This document shows positions 9,581 to 17,238 of a stretch of 61,250 bases of DNA, piece after piece. The translations under genes and the position numbers were made by a program. The stretch's first letter is position 1; each line of letters begins with the position of its first letter. The DNA comes from Thalassotalea sp. (GTDB lineage: Bacteria; Pseudomonadota; Gammaproteobacteria; Enterobacterales; Alteromonadaceae), in NCBI GenBank assembly GCA_022448425.1, contig JAKVCY010000141.1, positions 1 through 61,250 of the forward strand. Direction: 5' to 3'. The notes beneath the pieces are model-generated. The model was not told where the DNA came from. It made no database searches and saw only the letters and a program-made list of their open reading frames with translations.

Positions 9581-9609
9581 AAAAAGGAGCTTAATAAAGC
9601 TCCTTTTTT
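9581..9609 (-). terminator. Bidirectional rho-independent terminator after the S9 peptidase gene
   Basis: AAAAAAGGAGCTT, a 5-base loop, then AAGCTCCTTTTTT forms a symmetric hairpin with T-runs in both directions. It lies 35 bp past the stop of the 9644-11689 gene on the minus strand. Confidence 0.85.
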
Positions 9610-9643
9610 ATTCACAACTCCTTTTTAGGGAGTGAGCGGCTAG

Positions 9644-11689
9644 TTATTTATTGTCACTCGATTCTTTCTTGTACTTCTCGAACCAAGCTAACGTGTGCTC
9701 AATCTTGGTGATCATACGTGAAGGACGTGACGCGATGCCGTGGAAAGAGTCTGGTACCTTAACTAAGACTGTGTCAATCTTGCGAAGCTTCAGCGCTTGA
9801 TAGAATTGCTCAGTTTCGGCCATTGGTGTGCGTAAGTCTTCCTCACCTGTGATCAACATCGTTGGCGTCGTAACGTTACCTACTAAAGACATTGGTGAAC
9901 GTTGCCAATAGTGCTCAACGTGCTCCCATGGCATGCCTGGGAATTGCGTTGGAATTTGGCCTAATCCACTATCTGCTGTCAGTACTTTACTCAACCAGTT
10001 GATGACAGGTTTTGCGACAAGCGCAGCGTTAAAGCGGTCGGTTAAACCAATTGCGTAAGCGGTTGCAATACCACCAGCTGAGCCACCTGCGATAAATAAG
10101 TTGTTCTCGTCGATAAAGCCTTTGTCGATCATCGCATCTACACCAGAGTCGTGATCAGCAAAGTCTTCTTTTGAGCTGTACTTGTATTTTAGTAGCATGG
10201 CAAAACGCTCGCCATACGAACTACTGCCGCGGTGGTTATCGTAAAATACAACGTAGCCTTCTTGGGCAAAGCGTTGCAGTTCAGCAGAGAAGTGAGGGCC
10301 GTACGCTAGGTGTGGACCACCGTGAATTTCAATAATCAGCGGGTATTTTTTCTTCGGGTCGAAGTTAGGTGGTGTAATGTACCAACCTTGAATCTGTTCG
10401 CCATCAAATGATGACTTGTAGTTTATTTCGTGCACTTCCCCCAGTGACTTATGCGCAAGTAAATCTTCATTGAGTTGAGTTACTTGAGTCACTTTACCTT
10501 TAGTTGATACCAAAGCGACATCAGAAGGGCGGTAAGGAGAGCCGTGACTAAAAGCAATTGTACCTGAGCTGTTAGCGTCAAATTCGCCACTGATATATGG
10601 ACGGCCTAGTGTTGTACCGGTAACGGTATCGTTCAAGTCGGCAATTTTACCTTTCGTCGTAATTATCGCTATTTTACGCTTACCAAAGTCGTCATAGGCA
10701 AAGACTAATTTTGACGAAGAAATCCATTTTGGATTCATAATAGAGCGGTCAAAGTCAGATGCAATTTCTTTGCTATTTTTCGACGACCAATTCATTAGGT
10801 TCAATTTGGCGTTGCGATATGGGTTTAGCGCATTAGACGTAGATAAAAACGCTAGTGTTTTACCATTGTCAGAAAACTCAGGGTTATACTCGCGACCTGG
10901 TGCTTGGGTAAGTTGCGTAAGTTCACCGTTGCTAACATTAACTGAATATAAGTCTGACTCTAAACGTTCATACTCCCAGTCTTTAGAGCGGTTTGCTGAG
11001 AAGACAATATTTTTCCCATTATTCGTCCACTCTAGCTTGCCTCTGTGATGGAACTCGCCAGATGTCACTTGGCGCGGTGTGCCACCTTCCGCTGGAATCA
11101 CAAAAATCTGCTCGTAGCCTGGCGTTACTAAACCACGGCCGTCTGCTTGATAGTAGGCTTGGTCGATAACAATTGCCGGTTTTGACCATTTTGCACCTTT
11201 TGGTTTCTTCGGCATTTTTGCCAACGAGGTACGTTTAGCTTTTACTTTGTGATGATAGGCAAACCATTGACCATCTGGTGACCAAGTCAGGTTGCTGATG
11301 TTGCCTTGGATTCTACTAACAAGCGCGGTGCGATTTTCTTTGATGTAATGAACATGTACTTGCGTAGAGCCGCTTGAGTTACTTAGAAACGCAATCTTTT
11401 CACCGTCTGGTGACCATTTTGGTGAATAGTACTGATTCTCGTCGGCAAATAGTGGAATCTGCGTTTTGCTTTCTACGTCAACCATCCAAAGGCTGCGATT
11501 TTTGCTGTCCTTCATGATGTCGTTTGAGTTGCGGATATACACGAGCTTTTCACCATTAGGCGAAACTTTAATGTTACTCGCATACTCAAGGGCAAATATG
11601 TCTTCAGCTTGGAAGGTATCGTTAGCAAATACCGCGTACGAGGACACTAGGAAGGTTACAAGGGCAATCTTGCCGAGCTTTTTAATCAT
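9644..11689 (-). CDS. Secreted S9-family prolyl oligopeptidase / dipeptidyl aminopeptidase
   Basis: About 681 residues from the ATG at 11689, chosen over the ATG at 11713 because AGGAG lies 7-8 bases upstream and a normal signal peptide (MIKKLGKIALVTFLVSSYAVFA) then begins the protein. An N-terminal beta-propeller of WD/PD40-like blades (repeated WSPDG motifs) gates a C-terminal alpha/beta-hydrolase domain. The catalytic triad is visible: Ser in GGSAGG, Asp in GEEDLRTP, His in SFHGI. Members release dipeptides or acyl-amino acids from oligopeptides in the periplasm. The gene ends at a strong bidirectional terminator. Confidence 0.92.
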   Translation of the reverse strand: MIKKLGKIALVTFLVSSYAVFANDTFQAEDIFALEYASNIKVSPNGEKLVYIRNSNDIMKDSKNRSLWMVDVESKTQIPLFADENQYYSPKWSPDGEKIAFLSNSSGSTQVHVHYIKENRTALVSRIQGNISNLTWSPDGQWFAYHHKVKAKRTSLAKMPKKPKGAKWSKPAIVIDQAYYQADGRGLVTPGYEQIFVIPAEGGTPRQVTSGEFHHRGKLEWTNNGKNIVFSANRSKDWEYERLESDLYSVNVSNGELTQLTQAPGREYNPEFSDNGKTLAFLSTSNALNPYRNAKLNLMNWSSKNSKEIASDFDRSIMNPKWISSSKLVFAYDDFGKRKIAIITTKGKIADLNDTVTGTTLGRPYISGEFDANSSGTIAFSHGSPYRPSDVALVSTKGKVTQVTQLNEDLLAHKSLGEVHEINYKSSFDGEQIQGWYITPPNFDPKKKYPLIIEIHGGPHLAYGPHFSAELQRFAQEGYVVFYDNHRGSSSYGERFAMLLKYKYSSKEDFADHDSGVDAMIDKGFIDENNLFIAGGSAGGIATAYAIGLTDRFNAALVAKPVINWLSKVLTADSGLGQIPTQFPGMPWEHVEHYWQRSPMSLVGNVTTPTMLITGEEDLRTPMAETEQFYQALKLRKIDTVLVKVPDSFHGIASRPSRMITKIEHTLAWFEKYKKESSDNK

Positions 11690-11889
11690 GAATTCGCTCC
11701 TATAAATTATCACGATGGCAAAAATATGCCTTTGAAAGAAAGTGTTGGCAATGCTAACACGCTAAATCGCGTTATTTTTCCGATAATTGGAAAAGGATAG
11801 CCTAAATCTGGTGTGTTTCCTGTCCAGCGATTGTGAGAACGAGGTCTTATTGAACGCTAGACTTGTTTGAAAATGAATCATGTTAATTC

Positions 11890-11923
11890 CAAAAAAGCCA
11901 GCTAGACGTTTTCGCCTAGCTGG
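11890..11923 (-). terminator. Rho-independent terminator of the candidate sRNA
   Basis: CCAGCTAG (11898-11905) pairs with CTAGCTGG (11916-11923); on the minus strand the hairpin has an AAAA-containing loop and is followed by CTTTTTT. No minus-strand protein gene ends nearby, so it terminates the non-coding transcript proposed at 11890-12155. Confidence 0.8.
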
Positions 11924-12155
11924 TGGGAATAACGCACATAAATGTGCAGATTGGGAGAGTCAAAAACATGTAACAGAAGTTCGCGCATCCATGCGCTGTC
12001 CCGTCCACCTGCTTCCTTCAGGCAATATTGTTAGTTTGTGTTAAGTATCGGCTTGGAGTTCCAACACACGGCAAAGAGAGCATTTTCGCGAATGTGTTGA
12101 AATTTAATTGATACCTGCTGTACGCGCTTGTATCAAAGGCTTAACTCAAACTAAC
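11890..12155 (-). ncRNA. Candidate Fur-regulated small RNA with CsrA-type GGA hairpins
   Basis: A transcript of about 260 nt is predicted on the minus strand between the promoter at 12162-12189 and the terminator at 11890-11923. No convincing open frame lies within it. It contains five GGA triplets within about 75 nt (12061 down to 11985). One is displayed as a textbook CsrA site, GCGCA-TGGA-TGCGC, with GGA in the loop of a 5-bp stem. Another lies in CCTG-AAGGAAG-CAGG and a third in the TTGG-AACT-CCAA hairpin. Fur control points to a RyhB/PrrF-type role, whereas the GGA loops point to CsrA/RsmA titration. I could not match it to 6S RNA, 4.5S RNA, tmRNA or a riboswitch. Expression and function are inferred. 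Confidence 0.55.
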
Positions 12156-12161
12156 GAGGAG

Positions 12162-12189
12162 AGTATAACGCATTAATTTATTAATGCAA
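12162..12189 (-). promoter_or_regulatory. Sigma-70 promoter for the candidate sRNA
   Basis: On the minus strand TTGCAT (12189-12184) and TATACT (12167-12162) are separated by 16 bp, a near-consensus pair. Transcription should begin about 7 bases further on, near 12155, and run toward the terminator at 11890. Confidence 0.65.
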
Positions 12190-12207
12190 ATGATAATGGT
12201 TTGCATT
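12183..12207. promoter_or_regulatory. Fur-box-like operator
   Basis: AATGATAATGGTTTGCATT (12189-12207) matches the Fur consensus AATGATAATGATTATCATT at 15 of 19 positions. It also lies in an exact palindrome, AATGCAAA/TTTGCATT (12183-12190 and 12200-12207). It overlaps the -35 element of the minus-strand promoter, where bound Fur would block RNA polymerase. Confidence 0.6.
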
Positions 12208-12392
12208 TAAGGATTTGTTATGTAGAATGATTCGCAAGCTCGAAATAAATCAGTGTCTGTTTGATTACTAAAGTTTTTTACGTCCAATTTAGCACTAGCG
12301 ACAACTAGCAATTGATGGCGAAACAAATAGACGATGTAAATGTAGGTCCGCCAATAGCCGATATTTACTCGCTGAGGCCAATGTCGAGCCCA

Positions 12393-12452
12393 GGCGTTTA
12401 ATGGTGTCATGATATCGGCTTTCGCAGTGGCCGATATCATGACACTAACGCC
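12393..12452. repeat. Long perfect inverted repeat (hairpin or cruciform)
   Basis: GTGTCATGATATCGGC (12404-12419) and its exact complement GCCGATATCATGACAC (12430-12445) are separated by 10 bases. An outer GGCGTT/AACGCC pair (12393-12398 and 12447-12452) extends the stem. No T-run follows on either strand, so it is not a simple terminator, and no gene covers it. Confidence 0.85.
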
Positions 12453-12501
12453 TTCTTATCTTGCACTTATCTACCGCCGTGCAATTATTCTTGCCTTGAA
12501 T

Positions 12502-12573
12502 TTACTTTTACCATGAAGTTATTTTTAACATGAACTTACTTTTATTATGATGTTACTTTTACCGTGAAGTTAC
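12502..12573. repeat. 17-bp tandem repeat, about 4.2 copies
   Basis: Four adjacent 17-bp units, the first TTACTTTTACCATGAAG and the fourth TTACTTTTACCGTGAAG, with two more diverged units between them. A partial fifth TTAC contains the stop codon of the flavin reductase gene on the minus strand. The units begin at 12502, 12519, 12536 and 12553. The array is non-coding. Confidence 0.85.
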
Positions 12574-13202
12574 AGTGGACGAGCTATTTTAAATGGTTCT
12601 GTAATGCCTGCGTATTCGCTAGCACCAAGACGTGCGAGCGGTTTAACGTTATCTGCATGTACTTTAATTCTATCGTTTGCGACTGTGGCAACTTTAGGGT
12701 TTATGTATAGCTGCTTAACCTCTACAAATATTAATGACTGCGGTACGTCACCCAGTTCTTTCACCTCGAATAATTCACAGCCATAAGCAATGTCACATTG
12801 TGCGAGGCGGGGGAGGTCAAATCCTTCAAAAGGCACTGTTGATAAACCGTTGGCCTTTACCAGGTTTAACTCTGATTCACCGTGATCTAATGAAGCGGCG
12901 GTTTCAGTAACTAAATCTGCTTGGCTTTCGTTTGCGATTTGAATAACCATTTTGTTATTAGCTTTCACATTAACCAAAGTGTCCTTGAACTCACCATTTG
13001 GTTTCTTACCCACGGAAATCATTAGCAGCGCAGGGTTACTTGATACTGCACAAAAGTACGAGAACGGAGCCAAATTCAAAATTTGTTCATTATTGGCTCC
13101 CTCTGAACTTGTTAACGCCCAGGCGATAGGGCGAGGGATAATCGTCTGTGTCATTAAATGGTAGCGCTGAGAGGGGCTATATGTTTCAAAATCAATGATC
13201 AT
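12570..13202 (-). CDS. Flavin reductase family protein (FMN-binding split barrel)
   Basis: A 210-residue cytoplasmic protein with the DIM6/NTAB flavin reductase fold. PRPIAWALTS near residues 23-32 and NLAPFSYFCAVSSNPALLMIS near 44-64 are the usual FMN-binding segments, followed by KDTLVNVKAN and a central helix. Members are FMN-binding oxidoreductases or the reductase partners of two-component monooxygenases; some work as ferric reductases. The gene lies between two Fur-type operators, which may hint at iron reduction, but that is only proximity. Its stop codon is the first unit of the 17-bp tandem repeat. Confidence 0.8.
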   Translation of the reverse strand: MIIDFETYSPSQRYHLMTQTIIPRPIAWALTSSEGANNEQILNLAPFSYFCAVSSNPALLMISVGKKPNGEFKDTLVNVKANNKMVIQIANESQADLVTETAASLDHGESELNLVKANGLSTVPFEGFDLPRLAQCDIAYGCELFEVKELGDVPQSLIFVEVKQLYINPKVATVANDRIKVHADNVKPLARLGASEYAGITEPFKIARPL

Positions 13203-13410
13203 AGAAATTGTATCTTCTTGGTTTCTTAAATTGTTTTTTTTAAATCAGCATTGTTATAACACGGTGTCGGGGGTGGCTCTAGCTGAGAAATAAAAACATC
13301 GATTAGTGAAGAGACTACTTTGGGGCATTGTTACTTTCTTTTTTAAGTGAACAAATCTGATTGCTAATTCAAGCCTATTAAAAATATGTTAATAAAAACT
13401 TGAAAATATA

Positions 13411-13429
13411 AATGATAATGATTATCGTT
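13411..13429. promoter_or_regulatory. Fur box upstream of the pseudoazurin/NiSOD operon
   Basis: AATGATAATGATTATCGTT matches the Fur consensus AATGATAATGATTATCATT at 18 of 19 positions. It ends 44 bp before the ATG of the pseudoazurin gene, where it would overlap or abut the promoter. It is among the best Fur-box matches in the window. Confidence 0.8.
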
Positions 13430-13473
13430 TAGGTGATTTATTTAAACTCACCTAAGTCAGGTTTACAAGCAAC

Positions 13474-13926
13474 ATGAGAATATTTAGCACAATAACCGCA
13501 ATACTTTTCACATCTACCACCTTATTTTCACTTAACGTTGATGCAAAAAACCATGAAGTGAAACTGCTTACCGCCGACGGTAGCGGGCAAACAATGGTGA
13601 TGTCGCCAGGATTTTTGAAGGTCGAAAAGGGCGATACAGTCACTTTTGTGCCAAGTGATGTAACGCACAACGTTGAATCTATGTCGATACCAGATTCGGC
13701 GAAACCGTTCAGTAGTGAAATGGGCAAGTCGTTCACCGTAACCTTCAGCGAAGAAGGTGTATATCTATACAAGTGCACACCGCATTTTGCATTGGGCATG
13801 TTAGGAGTCATTCAAGCAGGCAATGCTAATAACCTAGAGAAAGTAAAGTCAGATTGGACGAAAGAAAGCACGGGCGTTGTGATGAACAAAGAGCGTGTTG
13901 AACAATATCTTTCGCAGATAAAGTAA
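13474..13926 (+). CDS. Pseudoazurin (type 1 blue copper protein)
   Basis: A 150-residue periplasmic cupredoxin with a signal peptide (residues 1-24, cleaved near VDAKN). The copper ligands are clear: His65 in VTHNVES, then Cys101, His104 and Met109 in the loop CTPHFALGM, which is characteristic of pseudoazurin. These proteins carry single electrons in the periplasm, commonly to nitrite or nitrous oxide reductases or peroxidases. Here no denitrification gene is near. It leads a putative operon with nickel SOD and has a strong Fur box 44 bp upstream, so a copper protein replacing an iron cytochrome under iron starvation is plausible (inference). Confidence 0.9.
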   Translation: MRIFSTITAILFTSTTLFSLNVDAKNHEVKLLTADGSGQTMVMSPGFLKVEKGDTVTFVPSDVTHNVESMSIPDSAKPFSSEMGKSFTVTFSEEGVYLYKCTPHFALGMLGVIQAGNANNLEKVKSDWTKESTGVVMNKERVEQYLSQIK

Positions 13927-13937
13927 GTAGAGGCTTT

Positions 13938-14372
13938 ATGCAAGATCATCAATGGCAAGAACTACTTAGGCAAGGCAATGATTGTTTTCATGAGCAGCGT
14001 TGGAATCAGGCCGAATTCTATTACAGCGAAGCCTATGATTTACTGGCCTTCTCTTATCGAGCGAATCCACTTTGCTCACAAACTTTGATGGCTTGGATTT
14101 GTTCTTGCCACAATTTGTCTTCATTGTACGAAGAAATGAGCAACATTGACTTAGCGTTGCGCTTTGTCATGGCCCCTCATGAATACTTACTCGAAGTGTC
14201 AAATTCTTCAGTAGACAATGAAGACGTAAAATTAATCGCGTTTAAGGGTTTGAGCCTAACGCTTCCAGCAGTTATGTCTTTTGCACAAAAATACCCCATT
14301 TGCGAAGACTGTTTACAAAAATTCACTTCATTGCAGCAGCTAATGGATCATGAAGAAAAATCGATTCACTAG
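13938..14372 (+). CDS. TPR-like protein of unknown function in the NiSOD operon
   Basis: A 144-residue cytoplasmic protein, probably all-helical. Residues 5-37 read like a tetratricopeptide unit (WQELLRQGNDCFHEQRWNQAEFYYSEAYDLL in part), and a second diverged helix pair follows. Several cysteines (LCSQ, ICSCHN, CEDCLQ) are present, with a CxxC near the C-terminus. It begins 11 bp after the pseudoazurin gene and ends 22 bp before the next one, so it is very likely co-transcribed. A role in assembling or delivering metal to the neighbouring proteins is possible but unproven. Confidence 0.6.
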   Translation: MQDHQWQELLRQGNDCFHEQRWNQAEFYYSEAYDLLAFSYRANPLCSQTLMAWICSCHNLSSLYEEMSNIDLALRFVMAPHEYLLEVSNSSVDNEDVKLIAFKGLSLTLPAVMSFAQKYPICEDCLQKFTSLQQLMDHEEKSIH

Positions 14373-14394
14373 CTGAAAAAGGAGATAAAAACTG

Positions 14395-14592
14395 ATGTTA
14401 CGACTTACTTTAACTGTTTTACTTTTAACGATGTCTTTCGCGTCTTTTGCGCACTCAGGACATGATCATACCTCACCGATGGCCGCACTAGTTCATTTAT
14501 TGTGGCTAGCTCCGCTGTTTATTGGTGCCGCAGCACTTCGCGCTTACATGACTAAACAGAAAGCACAGCAGAAAAACAACCACCAAGATTAA
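14395..14592 (+). CDS. Small His-rich membrane peptide in the NiSOD operon
   Basis: A 65-residue peptide: an N-terminal hydrophobic signal (residues 1-19, ending SFASFAHSGHDH), a His cluster HSGHDH just after it, a second membrane helix (VHLLWLAPLFIGAAALRAYM) and a short basic cytoplasmic tail. After cleavage the His cluster would be at or near the new N-terminus, an arrangement suited to binding Ni or Cu in the periplasm. It has a good ribosome site (AAGGAGATAAAAACTG). I do not recognise a named family. Confidence 0.6.
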   Translation: MLRLTLTVLLLTMSFASFAHSGHDHTSPMAALVHLLWLAPLFIGAAALRAYMTKQKAQQKNNHQD

Positions 14593-14656
14593 TTTGAAAC
14601 ATTTTAGCTAGGATTTTAGCGCTACAGGCCTAAATCAGTGGCGAGGAGAATAAAAC

Positions 14657-15160
14657 ATGATTTTTGAGCTTTTAGAAAAGTTAGATGCTAAACAGCCGTT
14701 TGACCAAGCGTCAGCACATTGCGATATTCCATGCAAAATCTACGATCCCAGCAGTGCGCAAATTGCTGTGCTAACGATGATTCGTATGGTTGATTTACTG
14801 GAAGAACTAAAGGCACACGACACTTTATCTTTTGAGCAACAAGCAACATTTAATCGCCTTGTAAGTGAAAAAGAAGATCACGGTAAAAAAGTTAAAGAGG
14901 AAATACGTGTTATTTGGGGTGACTACATTAAGAAACCTCAACTTGAGAATCATCCAGAGTTGCATGAGCTTACGCACGAAATCATGCTGGCAGCGTCTTT
15001 CGCCAAACAGCATATTGATAGAGCTGCAACCGTTGCATTACTTGAGAAAGTTAACACATTTGCTGAAATTTTCTGGCAAACCAAAGGGGTTGCGGTATTT
15101 CGAGCGACTTGCCCTTATCCGCCTGCAGAAACTGTAGTTTATCCCGATTTGAAGCCTTAG
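14657..15160 (+). CDS. sodN: Nickel-containing superoxide dismutase
   Basis: A 167-residue NiSOD precursor. The diagnostic nickel hook HCDIPCKIYDP begins at residue 21. After removal of the 20-residue propeptide the new N-terminal His plus the two cysteines (Cys22 and Cys26 of the precursor) bind nickel. The four-helix-bundle core follows, with EKEDHGKKVKEEIRVIWGDY. The enzyme dismutes superoxide to oxygen and hydrogen peroxide without iron or manganese and is usually a cytoplasmic hexamer. The maturation protease gene sodX follows 29 bp downstream. The Fur box heading the operon suggests induction when iron is scarce. Identity is secure. Confidence 0.97.
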   Translation: MIFELLEKLDAKQPFDQASAHCDIPCKIYDPSSAQIAVLTMIRMVDLLEELKAHDTLSFEQQATFNRLVSEKEDHGKKVKEEIRVIWGDYIKKPQLENHPELHELTHEIMLAASFAKQHIDRAATVALLEKVNTFAEIFWQTKGVAVFRATCPYPPAETVVYPDLKP

Positions 15161-15189
15161 CGTTTCAAAATCAATAGTAAAAGCTCATT

Positions 15190-15486
15190 ATGCTAGGTAT
15201 GAAAATTTGGAAAGTTCGGGGCCAAAGTATGGCTCCAATTATCCCTCCTGGTTGCTTCATTTTGGCGACTAAATGGCTGAACCTTTTTCCGATTAGAGCG
15301 GGTCAACGGTTGGTTATTGACCACCCCAAGTACGGCATTATTGTGAAAACCGTCGCATGCGTTGATAAAAATGGATTAATTTGGTCAAAAGGAGAGAACA
15401 TGGAAAGTTTGCCGGTAGAGCAGTTAGGACCTGTTAGCAAGCAACAAGTGCTTGGACGGGTCATTAGAATTTTCAAACCTGTTTAA
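15190..15486 (+). CDS. sodX: Nickel-type SOD maturation protease (S26 signal-peptidase-like)
   Basis: A 98-residue protein of the S26 peptidase family. The nucleophile Ser13 is in GQSMAPIIPPG and the general base Lys53 is in GIIVKTVACV, the expected Ser/Lys dyad. It is short and lacks the membrane anchor of signal peptidase I. In NiSOD operons this protease removes the SodN propeptide to expose the nickel-binding His. Its place directly after sodN fits that role. Confidence 0.92.
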   Translation: MLGMKIWKVRGQSMAPIIPPGCFILATKWLNLFPIRAGQRLVIDHPKYGIIVKTVACVDKNGLIWSKGENMESLPVEQLGPVSKQQVLGRVIRIFKPV

Positions 15487-15506
15487 TTATCGATAAAAGT
15501 TGATAC

Positions 15507-16784
15507 ATGAATCCAGCCTTCACTTTGTTGGGGGAAACCCTTAACAACATCAAAATTTATTCGGCCGCTTTAAAAGCGGTCATGCCTCGTTATCGAAGAC
15601 TGTTCTTACCGCTTACATTAGTCCTGCTTTTTGCCCAGAGTAGCACACGTGAGCTAGTTGTTTCAGTCCTTTCTGATGCCTTCTGGCAAGTTGCCGTTTT
15701 TGTTGCGATTACATTGACGGTTTATCATTTGTTTGCCGATAAAATAAGCCGATTATATACCAACAGTCGCGGTGAAATTAGCCCGTTTAAGCAAGTAGCA
15801 ACAGCGAGTGCTATGGGCATGCTGCCGGGATGTGGTGGCGCAATAATCGTAATTACGCAATTTGTTAGCGGTAAAATGAGTTTTGGTGCGGTAGCTGCTG
15901 TGTTAACTGCAACTATGGGAGATGCGGCATTTTTATTAATAGCAGCAGAGCCAATGACGGGCTTCGCTACTATGGCGCTTTGTTTTGTCGTTGGTGTTAT
16001 ATCAGGTGTTATCGTTAATGCACTTCACGGACCAGAATTTTTATGTGACACAGCGATTGAAAGAGATGCAAACTCACAAGACCATCAAGGTCTCGATGAT
16101 GATCTTTTAGTAGACAGTACATGTAAAAGTCATTGTGCGGAACAGAAAACACATACGCCTAAACAACTTCCTTTTCAATTAAAAGTACAGGGTATTTTGT
16201 GGCAATGGTTAATGTTGCCCGGCGTGATAGTTGGCTTGCTTATGGCAGGGCAGTTGGATGTAGCAAACTTATTTAGTTTAACTGAAAGCCAAGTTCAACA
16301 TGTAGGTGCTGGTTTTGCCTTTACGTTTATTTTGCTTTGGGCGACGACGCGAGAGATAACAAACTTCGAATCACTTGTCGCAGAGGACAAAAAAGCACGG
16401 CAGTCGAAGGCTTTTCAGAAGGTAGCGCTTGATACTAATTTTGTGACCAGTTGGGTTGTCGCTGCATTTTTAGGTTTTGAGTTGTTTGTTCTTTTTGGAA
16501 ACATAAATTTAGGCAGCGTTTTTGGTCACGTTCCAGCCTTTGCACCAATGGTAGGCGTCTTAGTTGGAATGATTCCTGGCTGTGGCCCTCAAATCATTAC
16601 CACAACTCTTTATTTGAGCGGTGCGGTTCCTCTCTCAGCTCAGATTGGCAATGCAATTAGTAATGATGGCGACGCACTATTTCCAGCAATAGCACTTTCT
16701 CCGAAGGTTGCTATCGTAGCCACCTTATACTCGTCGATACCTGCAATAATTGCGGCTTACACGTACTTTTGGTTATTTGAATAG
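15507..16784 (+). CDS. Putative heavy-metal transporter, ArsP_2 (10-TM) family
   Basis: A 425-residue inner-membrane protein with about ten helices arranged as an inverted duplication. Each half carries the same motif, GMLPGCGGAIIVITQFVSG near residue 104 and GMIPGCGPQIITTTLYLSG near 360. The loop between the halves is hydrophilic and rich in Asp, Cys and His (DDDLLVDSTCKSHCAEQKTH), a likely metal-sensing or delivery segment. The family is annotated as putative heavy-metal or manganese exporters. It ends the NiSOD operon, 20 bp after sodX. Nickel, copper or manganese are all plausible substrates; the direction of transport cannot be told. Confidence 0.75.
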   Translation: MNPAFTLLGETLNNIKIYSAALKAVMPRYRRLFLPLTLVLLFAQSSTRELVVSVLSDAFWQVAVFVAITLTVYHLFADKISRLYTNSRGEISPFKQVATASAMGMLPGCGGAIIVITQFVSGKMSFGAVAAVLTATMGDAAFLLIAAEPMTGFATMALCFVVGVISGVIVNALHGPEFLCDTAIERDANSQDHQGLDDDLLVDSTCKSHCAEQKTHTPKQLPFQLKVQGILWQWLMLPGVIVGLLMAGQLDVANLFSLTESQVQHVGAGFAFTFILLWATTREITNFESLVAEDKKARQSKAFQKVALDTNFVTSWVVAAFLGFELFVLFGNINLGSVFGHVPAFAPMVGVLVGMIPGCGPQIITTTLYLSGAVPLSAQIGNAISNDGDALFPAIALSPKVAIVATLYSSIPAIIAAYTYFWLFE

Positions 16785-17229
16785 GGTATGCACGCCTTGT
16801 TTTTAGTCATAGTGTGAACATAGCTTTGGCATCGAATAAAAAATTAAAACGGCTAAAAGTGGCAGAGCTGGATGTAAGACAAACCTCCTTTTTAACATCC
16901 AGCAGCCTAGCTCGTCAGTCTTTTACTCACTAATTCCCCTACAGAAAACAAATGACTAGGTAACCATCTTTGTCAGATCCTCATTTGTTACGCACATAAG
17001 TACTTTAAATTTTTTATCCCGTCCCTCTTCATTATCAATACTGCTATTTACAATCCAAATGATAATTATTATCATTATCGACCGCGGGTTGGAGTAGCTA
17101 TTTAGGTCTCTCAACTGTACTGCTATTTCACGCTCGCTTAGACAAAAAAATATTTATAAGTAGTCGCATTAACAAACTATCTAGCGTGTTTGTTTGAGTG
17201 CGTTTGTTCTTTAATAAAAATGACACTAA
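16785..17229. other. Regulatory interval before the iron-uptake island
   Basis: A 445-bp non-coding stretch. CTGGATGT (16868-16875) and ACATCCAG (16895-16902) form a possible hairpin after the ArsP_2 gene, without a strong T-run. The Fur box at 17058-17076 is listed separately. The remaining ~150 bp up to the receptor gene is a long leader with no open frame. Confidence 0.5.
17058..17076. promoter_or_regulatory. Fur box upstream of the first TonB receptor
   Basis: AATGATAATTATTATCATT is a perfect 19-bp palindrome of the Fur type, differing from the consensus only at the centre. It lies about 155-180 bp before the receptor start, leaving room for a leader. Confidence 0.85.
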
Positions 17230-17238
17230 GTGAAAAAT

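Noticed and set aside
9334..9615. Minus-strand 93-residue frame and overlapping plus-strand frame
   Set aside because: The minus-strand frame starts inside the terminator hairpin at 9581-9609, and neither shows a recognisable protein pattern.
11890..12155. 6S RNA, 4.5S RNA, tmRNA or cobalamin riboswitch
   Set aside because: AGCCGATA and CTGAAGGAAGCAGG gave passing resemblance to 6S and 4.5S RNA, but the closing stems, the 4.5S GGTCAGG arm and the cobalamin boxes are absent.
12207..12440. 77-residue minus-strand frame
   Set aside because: It spans half of the 60-bp inverted repeat and has no conserved features; most likely a chance frame.
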